This document shows, one piece after another, positions 1 to 11,526 of a stretch of 64,000 nucleotides of DNA. The notes under the pieces are model-generated. The model did not search any database, was not told the origin of the DNA, and was given only the letters and a program-made list of their open reading frames with translations. The DNA comes from Gambelia wislizenii (Eukaryota > Chordata > Lepidosauria > Squamata > Crotaphytidae), in contig JAUMIR010000004.1 in NCBI GenBank assembly GCA_030847615.1, positions 81,809,001 to 81,873,000 on the forward strand, read 5' to 3'. Within the stretch, counting starts at the first letter, position 1. Each line of letters starts with the position of its first letter. The position numbers and the translations under genes are program-made.

Positions 1-175
1 ACTATTAACAGTCATGGCTGCATCCTTTGGAATCCTAGGGTTTGTAGTGTGGTGAGGCACTGGAACTCTCTGACTGAGTATTCTAAATGTCCCTCCCTAA
101 ACTACAAATCCCAGGATTCCATAGGATGGAACTATGGCAGTTAACGCAGAATCATAGTACAGTATGAAAGGGTAC
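1..175. mobile_element. Family D non-autonomous DNA transposon, left end cut by window
   Basis: The segment has the body of a palindromic element seen again at 55.4 and 58.5 kb: 'ggaatcctagggtttgtag', 'gtgaggcactgg', then the inverted form 'actacaaatcccaggattcc' and 'ggatggaactatggcagtt'. The two halves are inverted repeats around position 75. The left terminus is outside the window and the right terminus is diverged. It has no coding capacity. Confidence 0.6.
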
Positions 176-936
176 CAGGAAAAAAGAATAATCTATATAA
201 ATGAAACTGCCCTTAATTTATAGTTGTCATTATCAACATAGGCCTGCTATATGTTCCACCACTAGACATCTCAGTTGGTAGTAACTTGAAACAAGGTGTG
301 TGTTTGTGTGTGCGTGTGCGTGTAGCCATTGAGGGCTGTTTCATCCCATAAGACTTTTAATGCAGTAGTTACATTTTATGTCACTCTTCCATTTTAATTG
401 TTAATACTGCTCACAAATTCTATTGTACAGTATTATTTTGCTCTTGCATTTCTTAGTTTTATTCAAAGTTCTTATGATTTTTTTATTATACATTAGTAGA
501 CAACAGGTACATTTTATACATTTAATAAATAACTTATAATGATGATTTGAGATGCTATAGTACTGGAAGGAGTTTTATAAATATCCTAGAAAGATGGGTG
601 AAAGAGCCAGGGCTATGCAAGTGTGAGATCATATGGGCCATTTCAGCAGTTTTTAGTGGGTGGAAATGTTCTGGGTGGAGGTAAACAGGGCTTAAGGTTT
701 AATATAGCACCAATTGGAGAGAGAACATGACTGGGAAGGGGATGCTTCTCTCATATGTACCTTCTGCATCCAGTTCTCAACCTTCATAGTAGCCTGGTAA
801 CCCACTTTTGGTGAACTGTTAGGAATAATTAGAGGGCTTTGTAGAACAGGAGGCTAATCTGACCTGAAATCATGCATAAATAAGCAAAGCCCAAGATATT
901 TCTTCCAGGGCCCTGATCCTTCTCACCAAAGTCAGG
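176..936. other. No feature recognised (AT-rich, short GT tract)
   Basis: Ordinary AT-rich DNA with a degenerate GT microsatellite at about 296-324. No coding signal and no element with recognisable ends was found. Confidence 0.5.
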
Positions 937-1555
937 GGGGTTGTCCAAACAGAGAAAATATTCCTCATAGAATTTGAGGAGAATATGATTTTTCTGAATG
1001 GCATCTTGCATCAATCCATAGTATTTGGAAGAGGGGGGGGCAAATACTACATATACTCTGCAGGAAACGCCTTCACGGCTTTTTCTGTATTTTTTAAAAT
1101 AATGTGTGGGAATGCACACTATCGCCCATTAGGGCAACCAATTTGCAACGCTGTGTGTTCTTAGAGTGGAAAACTAATTGGTTAGATGTGCACAGGGGCA
1201 GAGCTTGCTAACAAGGCAAGTGCCTGAAGCCATCATGTTGGATTTTCACTGTAGCGCACATGCACTACAGTGAGCAAATAGCCTTTTTTTGTTTGCTTCT
1301 TTGTTTAAGCGGAAGATTGCACCTTGGATTTAGGTTTAAAAAAAAACTGGTGGCAGCAACTGAAGGTAAATAACAACATGAGTAGTTCACTTGCACCTAC
1401 CATCTTGATACACAGGCATGCCTGTTGGAACAGTGAAAGCGGATAGCTTCTCATGCCTGCGATCTTCAAAAAACCCTGTTAAGACAAATAGAAGTTGCTG
1501 CTAATTGGCATTACTGTGCACCAATCCACATTTTATTGCTTTGGATAGACAAGCC
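937..1555 (-). mobile_element. Family A non-autonomous DNA transposon, copy 1
   Basis: A 619-bp element with imperfect terminal inverted repeats: left GGGGTTGTCC, right GACAAGCCC. It is flanked by AGG at 934-936 and again at 1556-1558, read as a 3-bp target-site duplication. The interior aligns with copies at 2.7, 42.3, 43.6 and 53.8 kb, sharing 'gtgcacagggg', 'aaggcaagtgcctg' and 'caggcatgcc'. Its minus strand has a short open frame next to the terminus (PPSSKYYGLM then FYEEYFLCLDNP) that recurs in the other copies. No transposase is encoded. Confidence 0.75.
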
Positions 1556-1558
1556 CAG

Positions 1559-2130
1559 GGTGTGATGACAGCATTGTTGATGCAGGCAGGAAACAACTTC
1601 CTGTTTATCCCAAATAACCCCATGTCTAAACTTTGCAAGAACTACACAGGTCTTGTGAACACCATCTCAGAAAGGACTGCTAGGTCTTCAGAAGTGCCTA
1701 TACAGGCAGCTCTTCCCCCACCTTGAAATCTGGTGTTTCCAACAGAAATGAGTCTGGCAGCCATTCCTACTGCTCTGCAGGGGAGGATAATTCCCCATCT
1801 CTGGCACATTCCTGTGGACAGAGAGTGCTCACCAGGGCCAGGGAAGAGTACATGAAGCACCACAGCTTAGCCTTGGTGGAGAGGAAAAAGAGCATTTCAG
1901 CTATCTATGGAAGGAATTTCACTTAAAAAAAAGAGAGAGAAAAAAAAGGGGGGGGTTCTTTAGATGAATCAGTTTTCCCAGCCACCTCCTTTGGGACACA
2001 TTCCAGGCCCCACACAGCATGAAAGTGAAGCCATGCGCTCTGTATCTGAACCAGGCAGGGTCTTGTTCTAATACTTCAGAGGCCTTATGATTCTGTGGCA
2101 GGCATAATTGTCTAGCAGCGACATCGTGTA
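1559..2130. other. No feature recognised
   Basis: No recognisable repeat ends or coding sequence. A short A-then-G homopolymer run lies at about 1926-1955. Small ORFs here overlap on both strands and look like chance. Confidence 0.5.
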
Positions 2131-2500
2131 CATACCTTCCACCTGTCCCAAATTTGGCAGGGATGGTACCAATTAAGCCTCTGTTGTCCCACTTTTCAAG
2201 TTGCTTTTAAAACATCCCAGTTTATCTTCTTACATTTTTCCTTTGTGTTCAGCTTACTTAAATTGCTGCAAACTCAGTTCAAAATGGAAAATTAGCTTGC
2301 CCTCAATTAATTCAGCAGGGGCGAGAGGAGAGGAGGGGTTTGAATCTTACCTTTCCTAGTATCAGGTAAACGCGAACTGCTGCAACCTCACCTACCTTGT
2401 GTGTTCTTCCTCATTGATCACTTTTGTCATATTGAGTACATTCTGATGCTGCTTGGTCCCAGTTTTTATCTGTGAAATGTTTGAGAGTATGGGTGTGATC
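2131..2500 (+). mobile_element. Family E repeat, copy 1 (about 370 bp)
   Basis: Begins 'cataccttccacctgtccc' and ends near 'gaaatgtttgagagtatggg'. The family ends read as an imperfect inverted repeat, CATACCCTCCAA against TTGGAGGGTATG. It aligns through its length with copies at 14.2 and 57.7 kb and with a minus copy split across 20.7-22.8 kb. Shared blocks include 'agcttacttaaattgct' and 'gatgctgcttgg'. Non-coding; superfamily not assigned. Confidence 0.65.
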
Positions 2501-2682
2501 AGTTTCATTGGAACATTTCAAGGCATGCCGTTCTGGTTCTCTGGCAGATGTGATCGCTAGATATTGGTATGTTGTTGGTTTCCCCATGGTGTTATTGCCT
2601 TCCAGATGCTTTGGAATACAGTTTCTCTAAGCCTTCTGTTGGTATGGCCCATGGTCAAAGTTAATGGGAGATATAGTCCAGC

Positions 2683-3305
2683 GGGTTGTCAAGACAAGAT
2701 AATATAATGCTGATGCCTGCGCATTAACACAAATTTGCAACAGTGTTCATTTGTCTCCACAGTTCTTTTGCAAAGTTGATTGTATGAGAAGCTATCTGTG
2801 TTTGAAGTGCACACACAGCTATGCCCACGAATCAAGACAGTGGCGAATAAATTACAGCATGTTATTATTCTCCACACATTGTTGCCGCTGCACAGCGCAG
2901 TGTTTTTTTAAAAACTGTAATTCAACGGTGTGCAAGTGCTACCTTCTAATTTAAAAAGCTATTTGGTCACCTGTGCACAGCAAAAAAGCACACGATTGAT
3001 AAGGCAAAACTCCAAAAAGGCACTTCTAGCCCCCCGCGTGCACGTCTGACCAATCTGCTTTCCACTTACGCCCTCGCTGAGAATGCGCAGCATCCCAGAT
3101 CAGTTGTCTAAATGACCGGTAATGCGCATTTCCACACATTATTTTAAAAACTTTGGGGAAAGCCATGAAGGGTTTTCCCCTGCAGTAGATGGAGTTTTTG
3201 GGGCCCCCTCCTTCTGAATACCATGACTCTCATTCTCATTGTGTTGGGACAAACGTTATTCTCCTCAAATTCTATGAGAAGTATTTTCACTGTCTAGACA
3301 ACCCC
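2683..3305 (+). mobile_element. Family A non-autonomous DNA transposon, copy 2 (inverted)
   Basis: Left end GGGTTGTCAAGAC and right end GTCTAGACAACCC are inverted repeats. The interior matches the reverse complement of copy 1 and the same strand as copy 3 ('gtgcacgtctgaccaatc', 'ggggccccctccttctgaat'). On the plus strand the terminal frame LGPPPSEY...FYEKYFHCLDNP is still open. A clear target duplication is not visible. Confidence 0.7.
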
Positions 3306-4099
3306 CAAAACATCTAGAGGGTACTGGATTGGGTTGCCTAGGCTCCTCTACAATTGTTCAATTGTTCTGCTTCCTTGGCTGTGCAATTCCTCTCTGCTTC
3401 CATCCTCTAGCTATACAATGGGTTTAATTACATTTGCCTTCTCGGCAATGTACTTTGTTGTTTAGGGATAGTGACAAAAAAAGTATTGCCATTACTATTG
3501 TTTTACTATATATGAAGCAAAAGACTCAGTCCAGTCTTTCTGGTTTTCCCCAGCTCTCCTGAATGATACATTTACTCTTGAAACAAAAGGGTATGGGTGT
3601 GTGTTAAATCTTTAGGAATAAATTCATTGACATGTGCATGGATTCCTAAGAAGAGATTACTGATGTTTAGGGTGACCATCTTCTCCTCTTTTTCTCCAAG
3701 GGCTTTCTTATGATGTCTTAAAGGTGATTCTTAATAGTACATGACAGGCAGAAATCCAACAGGCAAAGCAATTTCACACCTGCATTCAAATAATGAGGAA
3801 AGGCTTCCCCTGCAGATTTTCTGTTTCTTATGCAGCTGTCTCATAGAAAAAGAATCAACCCCAACTAGACCTGGATGGTATCCACTTTCACCCTCTAGCT
3901 CAGCCTTCCTTAGCCAGGTGGCCTTCCTGTGACTGAGACTACAACCCCTTTTGCCTCAATCAGTATGTGCATTGAGTGGTGGGAGTAGTAGCTTAGCACA
4001 CTAACTGTGCTGATTGAGTGATGGGAGTTGTAGTCCAACAAAAACCTGTAATTAAGCACACCAAATGATATCAGGTTAGAAAAGGCAGCTCTTTGTTAA
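3306..4099. other. No gene; short palindromic relic near 3.90-4.06 kb
   Basis: Mostly unremarkable sequence. At about 3895-4075 the phrases 'gactacaacccctttt' and 'gggagttgtagtccaac' in opposite orientation suggest a worn hAT-like palindromic element. Its ends are unclear. Confidence 0.4.
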
Positions 4100-5135
4100 G
4101 TTGTTAACTATCATCAAGTCAACTTTGACTTATGGTGACCTCATGACTGAGAGGCCTCCAAGTCACCCTATCATCAACTGCCCTGCTCAGGTCTTGCAGA
4201 CTCAGGCACATGACTTTCTTGATCTGGAATGCAGTCTTCCTGTTTTCCTACTGCCTTCTACCTTACCCAGCATTATTCTCTTTACTAGTGAGTCATGTAT
4301 TCTCATGATATGGCCAAAGTATGACAGTCTCAGTTTAGTCATCTTGGCTTCTAGGGAGAGTTCAGGCTTGATTTGCTCCAGGACCCATTTTACTTGTCTT
4401 TTTAGCAATCCACGCTATCAGTAGAACTCTTCTCCAGCTCCACATTTCAAATGAGTGGATTGTCTTTCTTTCTATCAGCTTTCTTTGCTGTCCAGCTTTC
4501 ACAAACATACATAGAAAAGGGAAATAGGATGGCATGGACCATCCTAACTTTAGTATTCAATGATATATCTTGATGCTTCAAGATCTTGTCTAGTTTCTTC
4601 ATAGCTGCCCTGCCAGGACCTAGTCTTCTTCTGATTTTTGACTGAAGTCTCCATTCTGATTAATGGCTGAGCCAAAGTATGGAAAATCTTGAACTATTTC
4701 AATGTCTTCATTATCTACTTTAAAATTATGTAAATCATCTGTGGCCATTACTTTTGTTTTCTTAAGGTTCAACTGTCAACCTGCCTTTGTACTTTTTTTA
4801 GGAATTGTTCCAAGTCTTTGCTATTTTCTGCTAGTGTCATCTGCATATTTTAAATTGTTGGTGTTCCTTCCTCCAATTTCCACACCTCCTTCCTCCAAGT
4901 CTAATCCTGCTATGTTCAGCATATCAGTTAAACAGATAAGGTGATAAAATGCAACCTTGCCTGACCCCCTTGTCAATTGAAAACTATGTTTCTCCATAGT
5001 CTGTCCTAACAGTAACCTCTTGTCCTGAGTGCAAGTTATACTTTAGGACAATCAACTGTTGTGGCACACCCATTCCTTTAAGAACGATCCATAGTTTTTC
5101 ATGATCTATACAATCAAAGACTTTGCTATAATCTT
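4100..5135 (-). mobile_element. RTE/BovB-type LINE 3' fragment
   Basis: The reverse complement translates in broken frames to RTE/BovB reverse-transcriptase sequence. Near the 5' side is a FDCIDHEKLW-like stretch, then NNLKYADDT with the catalytic YADD codons at 4836-4847. Near the 3' side is a clear C-terminal segment (LEAKMTKLRLSYFGHIMR, then a MLGKVEGSRKTGR-like stretch) at 4202-4408. The 3' end, on the plus strand 'caagtcaactttgactt' at about 4115, resembles the tail of the 5S-derived SINE at 62.9 kb. It is 5'-truncated with many frameshifts and stops, so inactive. BovB is a widespread RTE lineage in squamates; the assignment rests on recognised motifs, not a search. Confidence 0.8.
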
Positions 5136-6086
5136 ATCAAACTCCTTCTCTTTCCATCCTTGAATGCTCATTCTCCTTTCCTCCCGCCATTCCCAGCCTT
5201 TGTAGATTCTTCATTTATAATTCTCTGAAGGGCTCTGTGACTCCTCCAGGGGCCTCTTAACCTTCTGCCTTCCCCTTTCCTGTCCTGGCTCCCCTTCATG
5301 CCACTCAGACTCACTCAATACAGCCTGTTCTCGCTCCTTAGCCAGCCCTCCAGTTTCCATCCATCATCACTTCATTTTTTTCAGTCCACCTTTCCTCCTT
5401 TTTTCTTTTCCCTCCCCCCTACCTCCACTTTTTGTCTCTCAGACATATGGGTTCTTTGTTCATGTTCTCTCAGAAATAGGTTCATTGGTTTTATACACTT
5501 TTTAAAAATGTGCCAAGAGCCTGTCATCTCTTTTCAGGACAATTGCATATCTGTTACCGTTTGCGTGATCAAAGCCCAAATAATGGCAGTCCGTAGGTGT
5601 GTTGTTCACATGTGTCACTTAGAATGCTTCTTTTTCATTCACATGTTGGTTTAAAGCAGTTCCTGACACAGCTTGGAAACGTTACTTTTTCTTAGTACAA
5701 CTCCCATGATCTCTGGCCATGCTGGTTGTGAGATTCAGGAAACTATATCCCAAAAGGCAATTTTTCCATGTTTAAACCACCTAGAGATTTGTATGTAAAT
5801 GGTTGTGCAGGGTTAAAAAGTTACGCAGTGCAGAGAAGCCACTTACTTTTGTAACCTATGAACTACACTGCTGATAGAAGGTTTGATATCACTTAGTTGG
5901 TATGGAGGAGTTCCTATCCACAAATGAAAATGAACATCTTTATTACAGCATTGGCTAGGATCTGTGGCTGTCTTGTAGAACAGAGGTTCCCCAAGTGTGG
6001 TCTGCAAGCCATTGTGAGTCTGCGAGCTTTCTTCAGATGATCTGTGGGAAGGTTTGAGATAAGCAGATACAAGTACCTCTACCAGG
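5136..6086. other. Pyrimidine-rich tract and worn DNA-transposon fragments
   Basis: From about 5140 to 5430 the plus strand is strongly C/T-rich. At 5690-5770 'acaactcccatgatctctgg' resembles one arm of a palindromic hAT-like relic. At about 5979 'cagaggttccccaagtgtgg' looks like the left end of another hAT element, interrupted by the SINE that follows. No coding exon was recognised. Confidence 0.4.
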
Positions 6087-6302
6087 AGCCCTGGTGACAC
6101 AGTAGTTAAATGCTGGTACTTCACCCACAACATTGTGAGTTTGATCCTACAGGGCTCTAGGCTGACTCAGCCTTCCGTCCTTCCATAGGTCAGTAAAATG
6201 AGTACCCAGCTTGTTGGGGGCAATTAGCTAACACATTGTAAACCACTTAGGGAGTGCTTTGCACTGATAAGTGGTATAGAAATATAAATGCTATTGCTAT
6301 TG
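6087..6302 (+). mobile_element. tRNA-derived SINE (MIR-like head, LINE-type tail)
   Basis: The head resembles a tRNA: 'tggtgacacagtagttaaatg' as an A-box region and 'gtgagtttgatcct' at about 6135 as a B box of the internal pol III promoter. The body ('agtacccagcttgttgggg', 'ttgtaaaccacttagggag') and the tail with tandem 'tgctat' are typical of reptile SINEs related to MIR. It is bracketed by CTACCAGG at 6079-6086 and 6303-6310, read as an 8-bp target duplication. This supports retrotransposition rather than a real tRNA gene. Confidence 0.8.
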
Positions 6303-6396
6303 CTACCAGGCCCTGGCACTTGATGCAGTTCTTATTTCTTCTGACTGTGGAGACTAAAGCCATTTTGACCAGGGCTGAGCGATCAAAATGACAAAG

Positions 6397-6690
6397 GGCC
6401 TTACTGCATAAAGGAAGGGAAGCAGAAGGGAAGCCCGAGAGTAGCGCGTCCTACCGTGCCATATTGCACGATATTGGCGTGTTTCAGCTGTTCTCCGATT
6501 CCAGTCCTATGGGAGACAATGGTAAAGGTAGATCTTTTTGCTAACAGATTTTTCCACATTTACCACCATCTCCCACAGGACCAGAATGGGAGAACAGCTG
6601 AAACGCACCAATGTTGTGCAATAAGGCAATGCGGGTGGCACTATTATCAGGTGCGCTGCCACTTCCTTCTCTCATGCAGTTAGCCACTAA
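6397..6690. mobile_element. Fold-back (palindromic) non-autonomous DNA element, family H
   Basis: The halves are long imperfect inverted repeats. 'gtgtttcagctgttctcc' on the left matches the complement of 'gggagaacagctgaaacgc' on the right, and pairing extends out to 'ttactgcat' and 'atgcagtta'. The centre is near 6550. By eye, arm identity is about 80-85 percent, older than the palindrome at 27 kb. No target duplication was identified. Confidence 0.6.
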
Positions 6691-8334
6691 CAGGTTTAGG
6701 GGTCATGATTTCCATGATGCAGCATCACTTTTGGTCATGAAGTGAACCCTGCAGAAGGAATGAAAAATGTTATTTAAATATGTTTTGTGCATATGTTTTG
6801 GAACATGGAGCCAAAATGTTGTGTTAAGTAGAAAGCTAAGATCTCTAGCTATTTTCAAGTGGTTCGTTTTTTTAAAAAAGATGAAGAACTGCTACTGTAA
6901 AAAAAGATAATAATGACAACAGCAAAGAAAATAAATTTCAAAAAACAGGTCTTTATTTGTTTGTTTACTAGACTGAGAAGGGTGCCATTTCACCCACAGA
7001 TGAACTCTTTTTTTCACTTCCTCAGCTGAGGCTTAGCTGAGATTTACTTCAAATCTTTTCAACATTTGAAATGCATGTGGGCTTCCCCAGCCCAAAACCA
7101 ATGCATTTATCCTAGGAGGAACCACATAGAGATGGGTTCAGCTAAGGCCACTATTTGCCCTGTTGGTTCCACTGTCTGAGATGCCCTAAAACTCAGACAG
7201 TGCCACCATTTCAACTGTATGCCAAGAGGTATGCCAAGGACACTGATAAGCTCTGCATGTTGAAAAGTATCTCATGCAAGAACCTTTAAATATTTAGTGT
7301 TTGAAAAGAATTGCTGAGGTTATTGTGTATATGTATGCTTGCAATGTGCTACAAATAGTCTCATCTTCTTATTTTCAGTGTTTGGTTCATGAATGCGTAA
7401 AAGAAAGAGAATCAAGTGATCAAGCCTCATTGGCCCTACAGAACTATACAGACTATTTGAGCCCTTGTCCAGTCAAGGAGTGAGCACCTTAAGTTTAAGA
7501 TTCACTTGATGAATAATATGAAGGTAGCCATTTCCAAATTGCAAATTAAAAGCAATCTAGATTAGTTTGAGATTAACCAATGATGCCATATAAACAGGAA
7601 GGATAACTGAATTCCTTAAGTAAAATATCCCCCCAAACACACACACACACGCTCAGCAACACTGTCTTCTGTTGTTCAGTGCACCAACATTTTCTATGGC
7701 CTGGAAAGGGGGTAGGGAGAAAGTAAGTGAGATCTGCTGGATTTGCAACAAGGGTTTCTGTCACCCAGTTGTTTTCTAGTCGCAAATACAGATGTAAATC
7801 TTTGCATTCTTTATCCTACCATGCAAGTATAGAGGGTTTCCTTAATTTTCTCCTTACTGTAGAAGAAACAGATTTCTCTGCAGTCCACTAGAGATATTTA
7901 CACTTTACGAAGTCTCTTGGGGACTGATGCCATGCAAAAATACACATTTTTCCCTACACAAAATCCATATTTTTTGTGCACAGAAAAACACACACATGTA
8001 CTTTGGCATGGAATAAATCTCTGAGAGACTTCATAGAGTGTGCAGAATCTTGTCAGGATACTATTCTTCTCAGTGGGGATTTTCTGAGTGTCAGGAAAAC
8101 CAGTTATGCTGCCAGGAAACAAGAAGGAACAAATATTCTTTCCATCCTTAGTCACAAGTAAAATTGCTCTGTAGTAAGTAATATCCAAGCTTGGGAATGT
8201 TACTTTTTTGAACTTCAGGGTCCAGGATCCTTCAGCCAGCCAGCATGGTCATATCTCATCCTGTGCATGGCTCAGGGGGTAGAGAAAGTTATTGACTCTA
8301 GACCCCAACCATTAATTTAGACCTTGTTCTAATA
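6691..8334. other. No gene recognised
   Basis: Mixed AT-rich sequence with a short CA tract near 7635. No element with defined ends and no convincing coding sequence. At 8195-8270 'gaacttcagggtccaggatcc' resembles one arm of a palindromic relic. Confidence 0.4.
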
Positions 8335-8448
8335 GCTCTGAGATTGTTCTCCAGATGTTGTTGAACTGCATTTCTAAACATCTCTAGCCAACATAGCCAA
8401 TAGTGAGGGATGTTGGGAACTGTAGTTCAAGAACATCTGGGGAGCTGC
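8335..8448. mobile_element. Small palindromic hAT-like MITE (family F)
   Basis: Inverted arms: 'ctccagatgttgttgaact' on the left and 'agttcaagaacatctgggg' on the right, around a centre with 'ccaacatagccaatagtg'. The motif recurs with variation at 12.5, 18.9 and 52.8 kb. Terminal bases and target duplication are not clear here. Confidence 0.55.
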
Positions 8449-8619
8449 ACAATTCCTATCCCTGCAATATATGGATCTTAGGTGTCTTTGTTTTTTTCTT
8501 TGCTTTTAGCTAATCCTGTAAGTTTGAAATCTGCCTACCTCTCTTCTAGATGACAATCATCTGGCCAAATATGTGGTACCGTACTAAGGTTTTTAGACTA
8601 GGTTAAGATTAAATTAAAG

Positions 8620-8840
8620 GATGCACATTGTGAGGATTTTGCCCATCCCAGACTGTAACAGTAAATGATTAGTCATAATTACACATCATTAATAGTGAAC
8701 TGAAATAAACTGATATCTGTTATTCCTGAGTGCCCAAGAAGTGGTATGAGGAGACCTGATAGTACTGCTGAACAGTCACGGTGTAATATTTGTGCCATTC
8801 ATAAATTTCCAATTGCCTTGCCTAAGCAGCCTTGTAATTC
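8620..8840. other. Possible conserved noncoding element
   Basis: A repeat-free stretch rich in TAAT/ATTA homeodomain-type cores ('aatgattagtcataattac', 'acatcattaatag'). It resembles vertebrate developmental enhancers in texture only; no conservation evidence is available here. Confidence 0.2.
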
Positions 8841-9892
8841 TTCTGAGCATCATAATTCTAAGTACCAGCCTACCCATTTTAGAGTCAGGTAAAATGACAC
8901 CCTTTAGTGCTTTTAATGGTCTTTGGACAAAAACCAGAGTCAGAGGAATATACGATGCAGCAATGTAAGCTTGTGTACTTCTGGCCTATGGATGTATGTG
9001 TGTGTTTCACTTGGGAATGGCAGGCTAGACAGCAAAAGACAGACAGACAGCTGGCCTTTATGAATGTCTCTCTTTATGCCGCTGCAGTCTTCTCAGAAGC
9101 CTGGTGCTGTGTGTCAGGAGGACCGATGCTGCTGACCACAAGCCCGCAGGAGTGGTTTATCTAGCGACACAGCACACCCACTTCCCCGGCTGCTGAGTCA
9201 GGCTGTTCCCTTTGCTGCCTTGCGCTCTGTACATTGTGTTCCAGCTCTGCCTCGCTGGCACGTAGCCCAGCTCACATCAGCTTCTCACTCTTGTTTGTGT
9301 TCTCAACTTGCACTGAGGGCTGGTTTGCAGCTCAGCCACCCTCCCCTCCCCACCCCTTCCTCTGCTTTAAGGTGGGGGTGGGGGGAGCTGGGACTCTAAA
9401 GCCAGGAGGAAGCCCTTGCATAAAGATGGGGCAGCACAGGGCTGGCTGAAGTGGGGTGGAGGAAGGCAAAGCACTAGTTTCATAAGAGATTAGCTCAGGT
9501 CATCTCCCTGTTGCTGCCTGTCTGTTATTTCTGAATGTAAATCATCACCATCTCCCTGCAGAGCTAGTGAGGCAAACAAGTTCAATGACATGAGACCCTG
9601 CACAGAGCTGACATGCATGGCTACAGCACCGTCTCCTGGGAGACACATGTTTGTCACACATTTACAGTAATACTTCATAGTGATTTCTGAGAGAACCCAG
9701 AATAAAGCCTTTTCTCTCTGTCATTACATCTTCTTTTCCACACATGGAGTATATAAACACACATCAGTATATGCACACATACAGACTCACACTAGTTGCT
9801 TGGGAAAGTGACCTTTACATGGAGCATGGAAAAGTTGCTTTTTAAAAAAACACGACTCTCAGAATCCACCACTCAGCAAGGTTACTGATTTA
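8841..9892. other. No gene recognised
   Basis: Includes a GC-richer patch at about 9170-9440 with an AP-1-like TGAGTCA at about 9196 and a G/C-run stretch. Short ORFs show no recognisable domain, and no splice-framed exon is evident. Confidence 0.4.
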
Positions 9893-10326
9893 GGACTTTA
9901 TCAGACTAGCGTCTAAAAATGCTATAATCCCACTATTGAGGAAAGCAGAAACATAGTGGCAGTGATTATTGCACGTTGCTCTAATTGTGGGATACTGTGC
10001 TGAAATTCCATTATATTACTGCCATAGAATCATTGCGTGAGCATCCTGTGTTCTCATTGGGAAAGGGGTGACGGGGAAAGGACTGCCCATTCACACTATA
10101 ATTGCACGATTATAGTGCTATGGTATTTCACATGCTCATCAATACCACAAAAAGAGAGATATTGAGGGCTATTTGTGGATTTGACCATCAATTAAAAGTG
10201 ACAAGCAATTAACAGGTAAAGCACACATTGACCATGGGAGGTTGACAACATCATATGATAACGAGAACCCATTTGTGGTACTGTCACACTGTAATTCTGC
10301 AATTACAGCCCCATTTGATAAAGCCC
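9893..10326. mobile_element. Family B-like non-autonomous DNA transposon (GGACTTTATC type)
   Basis: A 434-bp element with termini GGACTTTATCAG and TTGATAAAGCCC, flanked by a perfect TTA at 9890-9892 and 10327-10329. The interior has inverted motifs such as 'attgcacgtt' and 'attgcacgattatagtg'. It has no ORF. The termini resemble those at 37.2 and 36.4 kb and, more distantly, the GGAGATTNTCAGAC group. Confidence 0.75.
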
Positions 10327-10905
10327 TTAGATGTTAGCCTGTTCTTGCCTACCTGTGGTCTCTGGGTGCATGTACACCATATTGTGTCCATTGCATGAAT
10401 ATCTGAGTTAAGTTATATCTGAGGAAAACCCATGTGACCCTTAAGTACAAGCCAGTGGGGGTAGTAGGGGTGGGATGCAGCCAGTTTTTGGTACTAGACT
10501 TACCGGTATGCTGGCAACATATTAGCCAAATACTCCATGCAAAAATGTTTTGTGAAATGAGAGCACGGTTCTTCTGGGTGAGGTTACATTCTGAGGATAC
10601 ACTTTTACCTTCAGCAGCATTAACTCAAGATATTTTGTCACCGGAGGCAAAGAACAAGGTGCTCCTCTTCCCACAACATGTTTAGAAGCTCACCAGACTG
10701 GCAGGTGAATTTTGATACTTGCATTGAATCAGCATCTTCCCTAGGGGCAGCAGTCTTGTGTAGGAAGTTTGAAGGCAGGCCACGTGGCACACACAACTTT
10801 AGCCACCTTTATCTCACTGCCAGTTTCTGCCCCTTAGCCTCTGCGACCAGAGGTGGTGGTCCCATCAGCCTTGGCTCTCACCAGACTCATATGGAATCAG
10901 TCTGA
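10327..10905. other. No gene recognised
   Basis: Unremarkable sequence between two B-family elements; small overlapping ORFs with no recognisable domain. Confidence 0.4.
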
Positions 10906-11526
10906 GGAGATTATCAGACAGGGACAAAAACGTGTCCCCATCTCGCAATCTCCTCTCCCGCCCCCAGCCTGGCACAGTAACCCAACTTTTTACTCCTACC
11001 TTGTTTGCACGTCATTCCCTCCCCCTTGGCAGCCCAGGAGTGAATGGAGCTCGAACGGCGCTGCATTCACTTCCTGGTTTGAAATCCCAGGTCGTTCTCG
11101 CAAAAGGACGAGCGCGGGGGAAATTTAAAGTTTAAAAGAAAAATACAAAGACAAAAGTGACAGGAAGCACAAAAACACACTTTAAAAAACAAACAAACAA
11201 GTAACCTGGAGAGGGTACAAAAAAGTGTGTCACTTACCTCGTTGTCCTGATAGCATCCAGAAGTGTTCTGGCACGGACCTCCCACTGACGCTGGCATTGT
11301 GCCAGCATAATGGGGCACAGTTTCACACATCCTTCATTCCATTACAGAAACAGAATGGTTGATCTGTTGATGGCTTAGCCTGTCAACAAAAAGAACCGCT
11401 GGCAGAACGGAAGCAGAACATGAGCATGATGACTGAGGAACAACGTCATGTGAAAACAAATCCCTTTAGAGATCTCCTAGCATCTGTGTAATGCCATATT
11501 TAGAAGTTTTTGAGTGCATGTCTCCT
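10906..11526 (+). mobile_element. Family B non-autonomous DNA transposon, about 620 bp
   Basis: The left end GGAGATTATCAGACA is preceded by TGA. The interior aligns along its length with the 33.3-kb copy: 'cagcccaggagtgaatgg', 'aaatttaaa...', 'aagtgtgtcacttacct' at about 11224-11239, and 'gttctggcacggacctccca'. The right end is diverged ('gtgcatgtctcct'), so no duplication can be confirmed. The complement of 11231-11239 is a consensus splice donor, AG|GTAAGTG. Confidence 0.7.

Noticed and set aside
6087..6160. Possible tRNA gene
   Set aside because: Box-like motifs are present, but no cloverleaf is plausible. A SINE body, tail and target duplication follow.
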